NCBI GenBank assembly: GCA_947503785.1
Contig: CANNFB010000008.1
Span: 1-64,000 of the forward strand
Reading direction: 5' to 3'
Length of the DNA stretch: 64,000 nt
Origin: an uncultured Campylobacterales bacterium
GTDB taxonomy: Bacteria > Campylobacterota > Campylobacteria > Campylobacterales > Arcobacteraceae
The stretch's first letter is position 1; each line of letters starts with the position of its first letter. Of the stretch, positions 8,877-19,309 are shown one piece after another. The notes below the pieces were generated by a model. The model ran no database searches and was not told the origin of the DNA. It saw nothing but the letters and a program-made list of their open reading frames with translations. The position numbers were made by a program, and so were the translations under genes.

Positions 8877-9610
8877 TTATCTAACCAATTTATTATTTTA
8901 AATTCACCTTCATATGTTTCAACAATAGCAGTACAAGATTCTACCCAATCTCCACAGTTTAGATATTCTATAGAATCAATATTTCTTATTTCAGCTTTAT
9001 GAATGTGTCCACAAATAATACCATCATATCCTTTATTCTTTGCATGATTTGAAAGTACAAATTCAAAGTCATTTATAAAAGAAACTGATGATTTAACACT
9101 ATCTTTTACGTATTTCGATAAGGACCAATATTTTTGTATACCAATTTTTTTTCTTAAAAAATTTAATATAGAATTTAGATGTAGTAATAAATCATATCCA
9201 TAATCCCCTAATATAGCAAGCCATTTTTTTGTCATTGTGATTGAATCAAAGAAATCACCATGGGTAACATAATATTTTTTGCCATTTAAAGCTAAATAAT
9301 CTAATTCATTGCAAATTTTTAATGAATCACCTAAAATTAAAGGTACGAAGGGTCTAATAAACTCATCATGGTTACCTGTTATAAAACTTACTTTTGTTCC
9401 TTTTCTAGCTTTCTTCAATATTTTTTGTATGACATCAGAGTGTGTTTGAGGCCAAATAAATTTACGTTTTATGGCCCAACCATCAACTATATCTCCTACT
9501 AATATTAAATTTTCACTTTCATTATGTTTTAAAAAGCCCAAAAGTTCTTTAGTTTTTGAGAATTTTGTTCCTAAATGTATATCTGAGATAAATATGCTTT
9601 TATATTTCAT
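8873..9610 (-). CDS. LpxH-like metallophosphoesterase
   Basis: This 245-residue calcineurin-like phosphoesterase has all five metal motifs: SDIHLG (residues 9-14), GDIVDGW (39-45), GNHD, HGDFFD and GHIHKAE. The overall order, and the CGDWVES ending, resemble LpxH/YbbF-type UDP-2,3-diacylglucosamine hydrolases, which would complete lipid A synthesis alongside lpxA and lpxB found 13-15 kb away. This CGDWVES subgroup also contains proteins of untested function, so I leave the gene symbol empty. It is the first gene of a two-gene unit with the patatin-like gene. Confidence 0.8.
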   Translation of the reverse strand: MKYKSIFISDIHLGTKFSKTKELLGFLKHNESENLILVGDIVDGWAIKRKFIWPQTHSDVIQKILKKARKGTKVSFITGNHDEFIRPFVPLILGDSLKICNELDYLALNGKKYYVTHGDFFDSITMTKKWLAILGDYGYDLLLHLNSILNFLRKKIGIQKYWSLSKYVKDSVKSSVSFINDFEFVLSNHAKNKGYDGIICGHIHKAEIRNIDSIEYLNCGDWVESCTAIVETYEGEFKIINWLDK

Positions 9611-9721
9611 AAAAAGATAATATATAATCGTGGTTACAATTGAATAACAAAATTATTATATTTCAAGAGTATGTAAGCAAAGTTTAAATAAAATTTAAAT
9701 AATTAGTAAAAGGGGATTTTA
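9611..9721. promoter_or_regulatory. Divergent promoter region
   Basis: 111 bases separate the LpxH-like gene (minus) from the FlgO-like pair (plus). Very AT-rich blocks suitable as -10 boxes occur on both strands near 9615-9630 and 9655-9690. A strong AAAGGGG ribosome binding site lies 6-7 bases before the plus-strand ATG at 9722. I see no clear operator. Confidence 0.4.
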
Positions 9722-10387
9722 ATGTTTAAAAGTATTTCTAAAGTAGGTCTAACAGCTATTTTAATGGCATTTGTTATATCTGGTTGTACGTATAAAAATG
9801 AGATTACAAGTACAACAGTAGATGGTGAAGTTTTAAAAGAGTACAACAAGGTACAAACAACAAAACAACATCTTGAAATTGCACAAGATAAGCAAAGAAA
9901 TGTAACTACACAAAAAACATTAGAAGGTACAATCTCCTCACTAGCCACTCAAATGATGAGAAATAAAAAAATGAATACAAATAAACCTGTTCTTATTACT
10001 TCATTTGTAAGACTTGATGCTTTCAAAAAAACTTCTGAATTTGGTAGAATAGTTAGTGAAAGTATGATTGATGAGTTATCAAATAGAGGTTATAATATTA
10101 TCGAATTTAGAGGTCAAATGGCTGTTTCTGTAAATGATAAAGGTGAATATTTCATAACTAGAAAAACAAATAGATTAAAAGATAAAGTTCCAGATACTTA
10201 TGTAGTTGTTGGAACTTATTCAAGACAATATGGAAAAGTAATGTTAAATGCAAGAGTAATTGATAATGTTACTGGAAAAATTATATCAAGTTCAAGATCT
10301 ACTTATGATCATGGGCAAAGAAATGATTGTATGTTATTTAGAGATTGTAGACCAGCTAGAACTATAAATATTATAAAAGAACGATAA
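9722..10387 (+). CDS. FlgO-like outer membrane lipoprotein (first of pair)
   Basis: The 221-residue protein has a lipoprotein signal ending VISGC (Cys at 21). The mature part resembles the FlgO domain: TSFVRLDAFKKTSEFGRIVSESMIDELSNRGYNIIEFR, then a TYVVVGTYS strand and ARVIDNVTGKIISSS. FlgO in Vibrio is an outer-membrane lipoprotein needed for a stable flagellum and motility. Whether that role holds here is inference. The C-terminus carries two cysteines (CMLFRDC) not typical of the domain. The next gene, 4 bases later, encodes a second member. Confidence 0.75.
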   Translation: MFKSISKVGLTAILMAFVISGCTYKNEITSTTVDGEVLKEYNKVQTTKQHLEIAQDKQRNVTTQKTLEGTISSLATQMMRNKKMNTNKPVLITSFVRLDAFKKTSEFGRIVSESMIDELSNRGYNIIEFRGQMAVSVNDKGEYFITRKTNRLKDKVPDTYVVVGTYSRQYGKVMLNARVIDNVTGKIISSSRSTYDHGQRNDCMLFRDCRPARTINIIKER

Positions 10388-10391
10388 TTAA

Positions 10392-10970
10392 ATGAATTTT
10401 AACTTTTTTAAAATTATAAAGCATCTTACCTTTTCATGCTTTATAATTTTATCTTTTACTTCATGTACTCACAAAAACCTTATAAATGGAACAAATGATT
10501 TTCACTCCCTAGTATCCCAATTAGTAGATGATTCTGCTAAGAAGATACAAAAAAATACGATGATTGATGATATTGTATTAGTATCAGATTTTGTTAATCT
10601 TGATAAGTTAAAAAATAGATCAGAATTGGGCTTTTTATTATCTGATATTTTAAAAGATAGATTAGTTTCATTAAATATTCTAGTTCGTGAAGTTGAGTTT
10701 GGTAAAGAGTTTGAATTAGGGTCAAGTGGATTTAATTTATTAACAAGAGACCAAAGTAAAATTATTTCACAAAAAGTTAAAGAAGAAAGATATGCGGTAG
10801 TTGGAACTTATTCAATTACAAGTAGAAGTTTGAATTTATTTATTAAACTAATTGATATTAGAACAGGTCATATCCTTGCCTCTTCATATGAAAGAACAGG
10901 TATTGATGAAGAAATATTACAACTTGAGGGAAGTGAACAACCTGTGATTCGTCCTCATGTTGTATTGTAG
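10392..10970 (+). CDS. FlgO-like lipoprotein (second of pair)
   Basis: This 192-residue lipoprotein (signal ending SFTSC, Cys at 25) has the same FlgO-type layout as the preceding gene: VSDFVNLDKLKNRSELGFLLSD, a YAVVGTYS strand and IKLIDIRTGHILASS. The two are divergent paralogues sharing the [VS]xFVxLD...S.[FL]G and VVGTYS signatures, probably from an old tandem duplication. It ends 5 bases before the stop of convergent recJ. There is no strong ribosome binding site, so coupling to the upstream gene is likely. Confidence 0.72.
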   Translation: MNFNFFKIIKHLTFSCFIILSFTSCTHKNLINGTNDFHSLVSQLVDDSAKKIQKNTMIDDIVLVSDFVNLDKLKNRSELGFLLSDILKDRLVSLNILVREVEFGKEFELGSSGFNLLTRDQSKIISQKVKEERYAVVGTYSITSRSLNLFIKLIDIRTGHILASSYERTGIDEEILQLEGSEQPVIRPHVVL

Positions 10971-10975
10971 TTGTA

Positions 10976-12544
10976 TTATAAAATTATTTCTTGAATTAAA
11001 AACTGAGGAGTAACTACTCCTCTAAACTCATTTTTATTTACAGAAACTATTAAATCAAAACTATTTGGTAAATCTATATTTGAATCATTAAATTTTATTG
11101 CTTCAAATATTACACCTTCTGAATTTAAAACTAATTTCATATGATTTTTATCTTTTCCCATTAAATTACTTTTTACTACAGAAACTTTTGTGATTTTAAA
11201 AATTGGTTTATGATTTTCTAATCCATAAGGTTCAAATTTATCAATAATATCTAGAAATTCTAAATCAACAGATGCTACATCTAACTCACCTAAAGTTACT
11301 GGGTCAATGTGTAAATCATCTTTAAATTCTTCTAGCTCTTGATTTATTAAAGCTTTAAACTCTTCAAGGTTTTCTTCTTTTAAAGATAAGCCAGCAGCAT
11401 TTTTATGTCCACCATAACCTAACAATAAATGAGCTGTTTTTGTAATAATTGTATGAAGATTTATATTAGCATTTGCTCTTGCACTTCCTTTTGCAATTCC
11501 ATTATTTAATGAAAAAATAAAAGCAGGTTTTTTAAATGAGTTTGATAGTTTTGAAGCAACTATCCCAATCACACCTTCATGCCAATCTTCACCCCAAACA
11601 ATAACAGCATTATCTTCTTTTGAAGATTTACTTTCGGCTCTTTTTGTGATTTCTTCTTGAAGGGTTTTTCTATAATTGTTTAACTCTTCTAACTCTTGTA
11701 AGGATTCATTTGCTTGAAAAGAACTTTTTGAAAGCAAAAACTCTAAAGCAGTACTTGCATCTTGCATTCTTCCTGCACTATTAATCTTAGGAGCTATAAA
11801 GAAGCCAATATCATCTGAAACTAAAGCTTGTTTACCCATAACTTCATTAAGCTTCTTAAAGGCTTCTCTTGGAGATGTTTTGATTTTTTTTAGGCCAAGT
11901 TTTACTAAAGTATAATTAAGTGCTGTCATTGGCATAATATCTGCAATAATAGCAACACAAAGTAAATCTAAAAACTCAGTCATTTTTACATCTAAATTTA
12001 ACTCTTTTTTAATAGCAGCACATAAATACCAAGCAACTTGAGCCCCACAAATATCTTTAAACTCAAAAGTACAATCTTCTTGTTTTGGATTTATAATTGC
12101 ATAAGCATAAGGTATTTTATCTCCAACAGTATGATGATCGGTGATGATTAAATCAATGCCTTTTTCTTTTAGTTTTAAAGCAGCAGGTACTGCTGAAATA
12201 CCATTATCAACAGTAATTACTAAACCTGAATCAATCATATCTACAATTTTAGGAGATAGACCGTATCCATGTTTAAATCTATTAGGGATAATATAATCTA
12301 TTTTTACATTTATTTTTCTAAAAAAATCAACCATTATAGTAGTTGAAACTACACCATCAACATCATAATCTCCAACGATTGTAATCGTTTCGTTATTTAA
12401 AATGGCTGTTTTAATTCTAGAAGTTGCTTTATGAATATCTTTAAAATTATTAGGAGTTGGAATATCTGCAAGACGTGAATAAAGGTTATTCGAGTGTCTT
12501 GCAGAAAGTAGTTCAAAAAGTCTATTTTTTGTAACTTTTGACAT
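10976..12544 (-). CDS. recJ: Single-stranded-DNA-specific 5'-3' exonuclease RecJ
   Basis: RecJ degrades single-stranded DNA 5'-3' in recombination and mismatch or excision repair. The 522-residue DHH/DHHA1 protein shows VGDYDVDGVVSTT (motif I), VDNG, ITDHHTVGD (the DHH motif), a PKINSAGRM block and the DHHA1 segment GIAKGSAR...LLGYGGHKNAAG. It is shorter than E. coli RecJ (577), as in related bacteria. Its ATG touches the pyrG stop (TAATG), so it is coupled behind pyrG. Confidence 0.95.
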   Translation of the reverse strand: MSKVTKNRLFELLSARHSNNLYSRLADIPTPNNFKDIHKATSRIKTAILNNETITIVGDYDVDGVVSTTIMVDFFRKINVKIDYIIPNRFKHGYGLSPKIVDMIDSGLVITVDNGISAVPAALKLKEKGIDLIITDHHTVGDKIPYAYAIINPKQEDCTFEFKDICGAQVAWYLCAAIKKELNLDVKMTEFLDLLCVAIIADIMPMTALNYTLVKLGLKKIKTSPREAFKKLNEVMGKQALVSDDIGFFIAPKINSAGRMQDASTALEFLLSKSSFQANESLQELEELNNYRKTLQEEITKRAESKSSKEDNAVIVWGEDWHEGVIGIVASKLSNSFKKPAFIFSLNNGIAKGSARANANINLHTIITKTAHLLLGYGGHKNAAGLSLKEENLEEFKALINQELEEFKDDLHIDPVTLGELDVASVDLEFLDIIDKFEPYGLENHKPIFKITKVSVVKSNLMGKDKNHMKLVLNSEGVIFEAIKFNDSNIDLPNSFDLIVSVNKNEFRGVVTPQFLIQEIIL

Positions 12545-14160
12545 TAATCTTTTTTATTTGCTTGTTTTACAAATTCTAAGATAATTGGATTTGGAGTTTC
12601 TAAGTGAGATGTAAACTCAGGATGAAATTGAACACCTACAAACCATGGATGATCTTTAATTTCAACTGCTTCAATTAGACCATTTGATTCTCCAGAAACT
12701 TGCATTCCTGCAGTTTCTAATACTTCTTTATATTTTGGATTTGCTTCATATCTATGTCTATGTCTTTCAAAATATACGTCTTCATTTCCATAAGCTTTTT
12801 TAAGATGAGTTCCTTTTGCAGGAGTAAATGGATATTCTCCAAGTCTCATAGTTCCACCCATTGGCGATTTATGAGTTCTTAGTTGTTTCTGTCCACTTTG
12901 ATCCATAAATTCATCAATTAAATAAATAATTGGATTAGTAGTTTCTGTATCAAATTCAATAGAGTTTGCATCTTCTAATCCTAGTACATTTCTAGCAAAT
13001 TCTACTACTGCTAATTGCATACCAAGACAAATACCTAAGTATGGGATTTTATTTTCTCTTGCATATTTAATTGCTTCAAGTTTACCTTCAACCCCTCTAT
13101 GTCCAAAACCACCAGCAACAAGTACTGCATCAGAGTTTCCAATAGTTTCATAAGCACCATGAAGTTCAATTTTTTCACTATCACACCAGTGGATATTTAC
13201 TTTTGTATTTAAGTGTGCACCACTGTGAATAAGTGCTTCAGTTAATGATTTATATGATTCTTTTAATTCTAAGTATTTTCCAACAAAGGCAATTGTTAAT
13301 TCATCTTGAGGTACTAAAATATTTTTTACTAAAGTATCCCATTTTTCCATATTTGGTTTAAATTTGATATTAAAATGATCTGATAATGGAGTTAAAATTC
13401 CTTCTTTAATAAATTGTAAAGGCACTTGATAAATAGATTGTGCATCACCTGCTTCAATTACTGCGTTTCTATCTATATCACAAGACATTGCAAGTTTATC
13501 TTTTAAATTTTTAGGTAAGGCTCGTTCAGTTCTACAAACTAACATATGTGGAGTTATACCAATTCTTCTTAATTCTTGTACTGAATGTTGAGTTGGTTTA
13601 GTTTTAAGTTCACCTGCAGCTGCAATATAAGGAATTAAAGTTACATGAATATTCATTGTATTTGATTTTGGAAGTTCGTGTCTTATTGCACGAATTGATT
13701 CCATAAATGGTAAACCTTCGATGTCTCCTACTGTTCCACCAAGTTCTACGATTAAGAACTCATGACCTTCAGCAGCAGCGTAAATTCTACCTTTAATTTC
13801 ATCTACAACATGAGGAATTACTTGGATAGTCTTACCTAAGTAGCCACCTTCTCTTTCTCGTGTAATTACACTTTGGTAAACTTGTCCTGTTGTAAAGTTG
13901 TTTTGTGCAGTTAATGTTGTATCAATAAATCTTTCGTAGTTCCCTAAATCTAAGTCAGTTTCAGCACCATCAGCTGTTACAAAAACTTCTCCATGCTCTA
14001 ATGGACTCATAGTTCCTGGATCTACGTTTAAATATGGGTCGATTTTAAGCATTGTTACTTTAAATCCAGATTGTTTTAATATTGTTGCAATTGATGCCGC
14101 AGTGATTCCTTTTCCTAAAGAACTTAGAACCCCACCTGTTACGAAGATGAATTTAGTCAT
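12544..14160 (-). CDS. pyrG: CTP synthase
   Basis: PyrG aminates UTP to CTP using glutamine and ATP. The synthetase domain opens [18 protein letters not shown] and contains [16 protein letters not shown] and EHGEVFVT. The glutaminase domain has GFGHRG and LGICLGMQ with its nucleophile Cys near residue 378, and HPEF near the end. The frame extends five codons upstream to a TTG, but the ATG at 14160 gives the conserved N-terminus and has GGAG about 10 bases before it. Length from this start is 538 residues, normal for the family. Confidence 0.97.
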   Translation of the reverse strand: MTKFIFVTGGVLSSLGKGITAASIATILKQSGFKVTMLKIDPYLNVDPGTMSPLEHGEVFVTADGAETDLDLGNYERFIDTTLTAQNNFTTGQVYQSVITREREGGYLGKTIQVIPHVVDEIKGRIYAAAEGHEFLIVELGGTVGDIEGLPFMESIRAIRHELPKSNTMNIHVTLIPYIAAAGELKTKPTQHSVQELRRIGITPHMLVCRTERALPKNLKDKLAMSCDIDRNAVIEAGDAQSIYQVPLQFIKEGILTPLSDHFNIKFKPNMEKWDTLVKNILVPQDELTIAFVGKYLELKESYKSLTEALIHSGAHLNTKVNIHWCDSEKIELHGAYETIGNSDAVLVAGGFGHRGVEGKLEAIKYARENKIPYLGICLGMQLAVVEFARNVLGLEDANSIEFDTETTNPIIYLIDEFMDQSGQKQLRTHKSPMGGTMRLGEYPFTPAKGTHLKKAYGNEDVYFERHRHRYEANPKYKEVLETAGMQVSGESNGLIEAVEIKDHPWFVGVQFHPEFTSHLETPNPIILEFVKQANKKD

Positions 14161-14270
14161 TTTAAAATACTCCAATGAATTGTTAGATAGTTAATAAATA
14201 TATTCGCGATTGTATCTAGTTTTTGTTGATAGATAAGTTAAGTAAAGTATATTTTTAATTTAAGGAGAGT

Positions 14271-14298
14271 GACAAGTTTATAAAATTATAAACTTGTC
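14271..14298. terminator. Hairpin downstream of ccoG
   Basis: A 12-bp perfect stem (GACAAGTTTATA with TATAAACTTGTC, loop AAAT) sits ten bases past the ccoG stop on the minus strand. There is no clean T-run on the minus-strand side, so it may act as a transcript-end stabiliser or a weak terminator. It also lies 111 bases upstream of the pyrG start. Confidence 0.55.
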
Positions 14299-14308
14299 TT
14301 ATTAATAA

Positions 14309-15691
14309 TTATTTTAATTTATCCATTCTTGGATAAATAAATACAGCTTTTCTAAACACTGTAACTTTTTCTGGGTTTTCTGTTGCATATGCTTTTAAAG
14401 TTACTGTAATTGGAGTATCTTTAGTAGCATCATTTACTAAAACTTTATTAGTTTCTAAAATTAGAACTTTTTTAGCCATTTTCCCTGGACTTAAAGTAAA
14501 AGGTTTAAATCTTTTTATTTCAATATCTGGATGATCAAGAATTTCCAAATTAAATGTTAATTTCTCAGATTCAGTATTTTGGAAAAGTAATAAGAAATTG
14601 TTAGTAACTACATGATTTTCTTTTACTTTATATAATTGAGTTGTTTTATTTACATTTAAAAGCATATACTCTTTTTTTCCACCCATTACAAATAAAAGTC
14701 CAATAACTACTATTAATGCAACTGCATACATAATAGTTTGTTTTCTTACAATTTTTGTAGGAATATCTTTTTTGATTGTATTTGTACTTGACCATTGAAC
14801 AAGTGATGGCTTTCCAAGTTTGCCCATTACTGTAGTACAAGCATCAACACATTCTAAACAGTTAATACATTCTAGCTGAAGTCCTTTTCTAATATCAATA
14901 TGAGTAGGACAAACAGTAACACATGCTTCACATGTCGTACACTCGTTTGTGTCCATTGGTAAATCTTTTGCTTTAAAGATGATTTTTTCTTTATCCCCAT
15001 TATAAATCTCTCCACCTCTATTTGTTGAGTAAATAGCTTGGTAAGTATCATCATCATATAAAACAGATTGAACTCTTGAATAAGGACAAATATAAATACA
15101 GAAATCTTCTTTTAGCCAAATTGCATCATAAACTATAAAGGCAGCAATTCCTAAAACAAAACCAATTAATACCATGTGCTCTGTTGGATTTTGTAAGTAA
15201 GCGAAGAAATCTTCAGGAGGAATGAAAAACCACATAAAGTTAGAAGCTGCAAGTAGGGCTAAGGCTGTCCAGATTAAAATAGCAATTAATCTTTTAGCAG
15301 CATTTTTAGGTTTTGCATAATCAGGATCTTTTTGTTTGTTCTTAATTCTTCTTAAACCTAATAGTTTTGATTCAATTAAATCTCTATAAATAACTCTAAA
15401 AATAGTTTGAGGACATGCCCATCCACACCATGCTCTACCTCCAAGTGAAGTAGCTGCAAAGATTCCAAGGAATAGAAGCATTAATAAAAATGGCATTAGG
15501 TATAACTCTTGCATATCAAAGGCAGTACCTAGTAAATGAAGTTGTTTTTTATCAAATGATAATAAGAAAAGGTGGTTTCCACCAATTGTAATAAAGGGCA
15601 TTGAAATGGAAATAATAGTTGCTATTGCATATCCATAATATCTTTTTATTCTATAAGAAGTTTTATCTAAGAATTTATTTTTTTCTTTCAT
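14309..15691 (-). CDS. ccoG: Cytochrome c oxidase accessory protein CcoG (FixG/RdxA)
   Basis: CcoG is a membrane iron-sulfur/copper protein needed to mature cbb3-type cytochrome oxidase. The 460-residue protein has several membrane helices in the first ~200 residues, a CGWACPQTIFR motif near 88, and two 4Fe-4S ferredoxin motifs, CTTCEACVTVCP (~248) and CINCLECVDAC (~275). A further membrane segment near 320 precedes an IgG-like C-terminal domain. AAAAAGG sits 7 bases before the ATG. No ccoNOQP genes are in this window. Confidence 0.95.
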   Translation of the reverse strand: MKEKNKFLDKTSYRIKRYYGYAIATIISISMPFITIGGNHLFLLSFDKKQLHLLGTAFDMQELYLMPFLLMLLFLGIFAATSLGGRAWCGWACPQTIFRVIYRDLIESKLLGLRRIKNKQKDPDYAKPKNAAKRLIAILIWTALALLAASNFMWFFIPPEDFFAYLQNPTEHMVLIGFVLGIAAFIVYDAIWLKEDFCIYICPYSRVQSVLYDDDTYQAIYSTNRGGEIYNGDKEKIIFKAKDLPMDTNECTTCEACVTVCPTHIDIRKGLQLECINCLECVDACTTVMGKLGKPSLVQWSSTNTIKKDIPTKIVRKQTIMYAVALIVVIGLLFVMGGKKEYMLLNVNKTTQLYKVKENHVVTNNFLLLFQNTESEKLTFNLEILDHPDIEIKRFKPFTLSPGKMAKKVLILETNKVLVNDATKDTPITVTLKAYATENPEKVTVFRKAVFIYPRMDKLK

Positions 15692-15785
15692 AAAAAAACC
15701 TTTTTGTTAAATTTCACACATTATATATAAATACAACTTATAATTAACATAAAGTATTATAAGCTGAGATTATAATATGTGTTGT

Positions 15786-16625
15786 TTAGTAATTGCCTGT
15801 AAGCTTATTATACTCATCTATATTAACTTTTATACTCTTTACAATATTTTCTAAATTTACATTATTGAAGTTTTTTATTTTAGGATAATGTTTTATAATC
15901 TCTTCAAATTCTTTTATTATTTCATTAAAGTTATTTGAATTGATAGAAGGAATATTCAAATCATTTATTAATTCTTCATCATAAATCTTATCTTCTCTTT
16001 TAAATAAAACTGGCTTATTACCACAAGAAATAGACTCTAAAGCAGTTTGAATCGAAGCAGTTAAAAGATACTTGGAATTTTGAATTGTTTCTACGTATTC
16101 TTCTTCATCTATTACATTGTTAAAGTAATTTTTAAATATTTTTTCATTTCCTAAAAAGAAGTAATGACCCATTAACAAGTCCATATCAAAAGATTCGGCT
16201 TCTTTTATATTTTCTAAAAATAAATTGTTATAGTCATCATCTCCAAAAAACATAAGCTTTTCAATTAATGGATTTTCTACACTTTTATAAATAGTTTCAT
16301 CTACAACAATTTTAGAAATATCATTTTGTACAGTATATAAAAGAGTACAAAACTCTTTCATATCATTTTGCATAAATTCATTTGTTTCATCAGTGTCATA
16401 TATTAGAATATCTCTTTTTTCCATGATATTATAAAGATTTCTTACTACATCAATATTCACATATTTTTTTATACCTAATAAATCTTTTGCAAATGCACCT
16501 GCTCTAAAATCACTTGTACATAATACTGGTTCAAACTCTTTTAAAGCATTTGCAATTGTTGCACATCTTTTTGTAGCTTCAAGTCCAATTGCATGACCAC
16601 TTTTTGCATATAAATATACTTGCAT
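15786..16625 (-). CDS. Unknown protein, possibly GT-B-like (PseG/MurG-like layout)
   Basis: I do not recognise this 279-residue protein. The N-terminus (YAKSGHAIGLEATKRCATIANAL) recalls the glycine loop of GT-B proteins such as PseG. The C-terminal SKYLLTASIQTALESISCGNKP resembles the nucleotide-sugar site where a Ser/Thr-Ala pair precedes the ALE...G.P pattern. The middle is acidic and not recognisable. A degenerate glycosyltransferase-fold protein is my inference, and catalysis is unproven. Its start adjoins the mnmG stop, so it is the second gene of an mnmG operon. Confidence 0.55.
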   Translation of the reverse strand: MQVYLYAKSGHAIGLEATKRCATIANALKEFEPVLCTSDFRAGAFAKDLLGIKKYVNIDVVRNLYNIMEKRDILIYDTDETNEFMQNDMKEFCTLLYTVQNDISKIVVDETIYKSVENPLIEKLMFFGDDDYNNLFLENIKEAESFDMDLLMGHYFFLGNEKIFKNYFNNVIDEEEYVETIQNSKYLLTASIQTALESISCGNKPVLFKREDKIYDEELINDLNIPSINSNNFNEIIKEFEEIIKHYPKIKNFNNVNLENIVKSIKVNIDEYNKLTGNY

Positions 16626-18506
16626 TTATTTTTCTTTCTTTTCTTGTTGTTTTAAATTAATATTTAAATGAATAATATCAATAGCTGATGGTGTAATTCC
16701 AGAAATTTCACTTGCATTAAATAAAGTTGGTGGCTTAAACTTTTCAAGCTTTTCAATAACTTCATTTGATAATCCAGCAACTCCTTTAAAATTAAAATTT
16801 TCTGGAATTTTTAGTTTAAGCATTTTCTTCATTTTATCAATTTGTTTTTGTTGTTTTAAAATATATCTGTAATATTTTGCTTCAATAATAATTTGTTCTT
16901 TTAAATAAGCCTCTGTATTAGATAGAGATGGAACTAATTTATCAAACTTCTGATTATTTACAGTGTTTCTTCCAACAATATCAATTAAAAGTGATCTATC
17001 TCTAATCTTATCTTCTCCAATTGATTCTAATAATTCTAAGTTTTCCTTCTTTGATGTGAACCATTCATTTGACATAAATTCAACTGCATCATTTAAAACT
17101 TTTCTTTTATTTTCAACTTTGCTCATAGTTTCATCATCAATAAGTCCTAGATCATGACCATATTTTGATAATCTTAAATCAGCATTTTCTTCTCTTAATA
17201 GTAGTCTATATTCAGCACGTGATGTAAACATTCTATAAGGTTCAGTAGTACCTTTTGTAACTAAGTCATCAATTAAAACACCGATATACCCTTCATCACG
17301 TCTAAGAATAAATGGTTCTTTTCCATCAATTGCTAAACATGCATTAATTCCTGCCATTAATCCTTGCGATGCTGCTTCTTCATAACCTGTTGTTGCATTA
17401 ATTTGTCCTGCATTATAAAGGTTTTTGATTTTTTTAGTTTCAAGTGTATGTTTTAATTCAGTTGGGTCTACATAGTCATATTCGATTGCATATCCATATC
17501 TAATAATTTTGGCATCTTCTAATCCTGAAATTGAATGAATCATCTCTTTTTGAACATCAATTGGAAGTGAAGTAGAAAGACCATTTATATAATATTCTGT
17601 ACACATTGCAGTTTGAGGCTCTAAGAATAATTGGTGTCTATCTCGTTCAGAAAATCTATTTACTTTATCTTCAATACTTGGGCAATATCTAGGACCACTT
17701 CCTTGAATTTGACCTGTAAATAAAGGAGCTCTATCAAAGTTTGATCTAATTTTATCATGTGTTCCTAAATTTGTATATGTAATATAACAAGGATATTGTG
17801 TTGGACTAAACTTTGATTTGTCTGTTCTAAATGAAAAAGGAGCTGGCATAACATCACCACCGTGTGCATCCATATTTTCAAAATTTATTGATTTTCCATC
17901 AATTCTTGCAGGAGTTCCGGTTTTTAGTCTTCCAACATTTAAACCTAATTCTTTTAATTGAGTAGAAAGTGTTGAAGAGGGTAGTTCCCAGGCACGACCA
18001 GCATCATAAGTGCTTTCTCCTATGTGAATAAGTCCTTTCATAAATGTACCCGTTGTAATGATTACTTTTTTTGCTTCAAACTCTTCACCAAGTTTTGTTT
18101 TTACACCATAAACTTCTGTTTCATTTTTTACAAGTAGTGTTGATACTTCATCTTGGTAGATTTCTAAATTAGAAGTGTTATGACAAACTTTTCTCATATA
18201 TTCTCTATATTTATCCATATCAATTTGAGCGCGACTTCCTTGAACTGCAGCACCTTTACTTGCATTTAATATTCTAAATTGAATACCCGTTGCATCAGTA
18301 CATAGACCCATCTCTCCACCAAGTGCATCAAGTTCTCTAACTAAATGTCCTTTAGCAAGTCCTCCAACAGCAGGATTACAAGAAGCTGCACCTATTTGCT
18401 CAACTAGCATTGTGATTAAGAGTGTGTTTTTCCCCATTCTTGCAGAGGCTAAACAAGCTTCAATTCCAGCATGTCCACCACCAACTACGATTACATCATA
18501 TTTCAT
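16626..18506 (-). CDS. mnmG: tRNA uridine-5-carboxymethylaminomethyl modification enzyme MnmG (GidA)
   Basis: MnmG, with MnmE, adds a carboxymethylaminomethyl group to the wobble uridine of several tRNAs, using FAD. The 626-residue length fits. The FAD Rossmann motif is [10 protein letters not shown] (residues 7-16). Other markers are [48 protein letters not shown] and the late [22 protein letters not shown] precedes the ATG. MnmE is not in the window. Confidence 0.97.
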   Translation of the reverse strand: MKYDVIVVGGGHAGIEACLASARMGKNTLLITMLVEQIGAASCNPAVGGLAKGHLVRELDALGGEMGLCTDATGIQFRILNASKGAAVQGSRAQIDMDKYREYMRKVCHNTSNLEIYQDEVSTLLVKNETEVYGVKTKLGEEFEAKKVIITTGTFMKGLIHIGESTYDAGRAWELPSSTLSTQLKELGLNVGRLKTGTPARIDGKSINFENMDAHGGDVMPAPFSFRTDKSKFSPTQYPCYITYTNLGTHDKIRSNFDRAPLFTGQIQGSGPRYCPSIEDKVNRFSERDRHQLFLEPQTAMCTEYYINGLSTSLPIDVQKEMIHSISGLEDAKIIRYGYAIEYDYVDPTELKHTLETKKIKNLYNAGQINATTGYEEAASQGLMAGINACLAIDGKEPFILRRDEGYIGVLIDDLVTKGTTEPYRMFTSRAEYRLLLREENADLRLSKYGHDLGLIDDETMSKVENKRKVLNDAVEFMSNEWFTSKKENLELLESIGEDKIRDRSLLIDIVGRNTVNNQKFDKLVPSLSNTEAYLKEQIIIEAKYYRYILKQQKQIDKMKKMLKLKIPENFNFKGVAGLSNEVIEKLEKFKPPTLFNASEISGITPSAIDIIHLNINLKQQEKKEK

Positions 18507-18694
18507 TTTTTGCCTTTTAAAACACTTGTTCTTAGATTCTAATAATCAAGTAGTTCTTTTTATTTTTTCGTCTATATAGTATTTAATATTTATTAATGTT
18601 TGAATTTTCAAAAATAGATTTTAGTTCAATGTCAAAATTAGCTTCTTAACATATTTTAGATATTATACCTAAATTATATCAAAAGGTTTTTTAA
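18507..18694. promoter_or_regulatory. Divergent promoter region, mnmG and ribE
   Basis: 188 bases lie between mnmG (minus) and ribE (plus). TATTATACC at 18661-18669 is a plausible -10 region for ribE, about 25 bases before its GTG. Minus-strand promoter elements cannot be fixed by eye in the AT-rich block 18540-18600. No FMN-riboswitch structure is present. Confidence 0.4.
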
Positions 18695-19309
18695 GTGTTT
18701 ACAGGTCTGATTAGAGAAATGGCAAAAGTTGTAAGTTTAAATAATAGTTTATTAACATTAAAAGCGAAATATAGTCCTAAAATTGGTGATTCTATTGCAA
18801 TTAATGGAGCATGTTTAACTGCTATAAAAGTTACAAAAGATACATTTACTGTGGAGTTATCTCCAGAATCTCAAGAGATTTTAGCAATGGAAAACTATAA
18901 AAACGAAGTTCATATTGAACCTGCTATGATGATGGGGGATAGATTTGAAGGTCATATTGTTCAAGGTCATGTTGACTGTTTGGGAACAATTACTTCTATT
19001 AAAAACAATGGAAACTCAACAGATTTTTTTGTTTCACTACCTAGTTCTTATGCAAAATTTATAATTCCAAAAGGTTCTATTACAATTGATGGGGTGTCTC
19101 TTACTGTTAATGAAGTTTTAAAAGACTCTTTTAGACTCACTGTAATTCCTCATACAATTAAAAATACATTATTTAAAACTTATAGTGTTGGTTCAAAAGT
19201 TAATTTAGAAACAGATATGTTTGCTAGATATGTTTATAATATGTTTAAAAAAGAAGATGATTGTAAAATGTCATGGAATGACGTAGATAAAATTATGGCT
19301 ACTTATTAG
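18695..19309 (+). CDS. ribE: Riboflavin synthase, alpha subunit
   Basis: Riboflavin synthase dismutates 6,7-dimethyl-8-ribityllumazine to riboflavin. The 204-residue protein is built of two lumazine-binding repeats: MFTGLIREMAKV...INGACLTAIKV and then EGHIVQGHVDCLGTI...SLTVNEV. The start is GTG, with AAAAGG 9 bases upstream, and gives the conserved MFTG N-terminus. It stands alone and its last 11 bases overlap the 3' end of convergent mreC. Confidence 0.95.
   Translation: MFTGLIREMAKVVSLNNSLLTLKAKYSPKIGDSIAINGACLTAIKVTKDTFTVELSPESQEILAMENYKNEVHIEPAMMMGDRFEGHIVQGHVDCLGTITSIKNNGNSTDFFVSLPSSYAKFIIPKGSITIDGVSLTVNEVLKDSFRLTVIPHTIKNTLFKTYSVGSKVNLETDMFARYVYNMFKKEDDCKMSWNDVDKIMATY

Noticed and set aside
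18507..18694. FMN riboswitch before ribE
   Set aside because: The stretch is too AT-rich and lacks the conserved riboswitch core; only ~25-30 bases lie between the likely promoter and the start.
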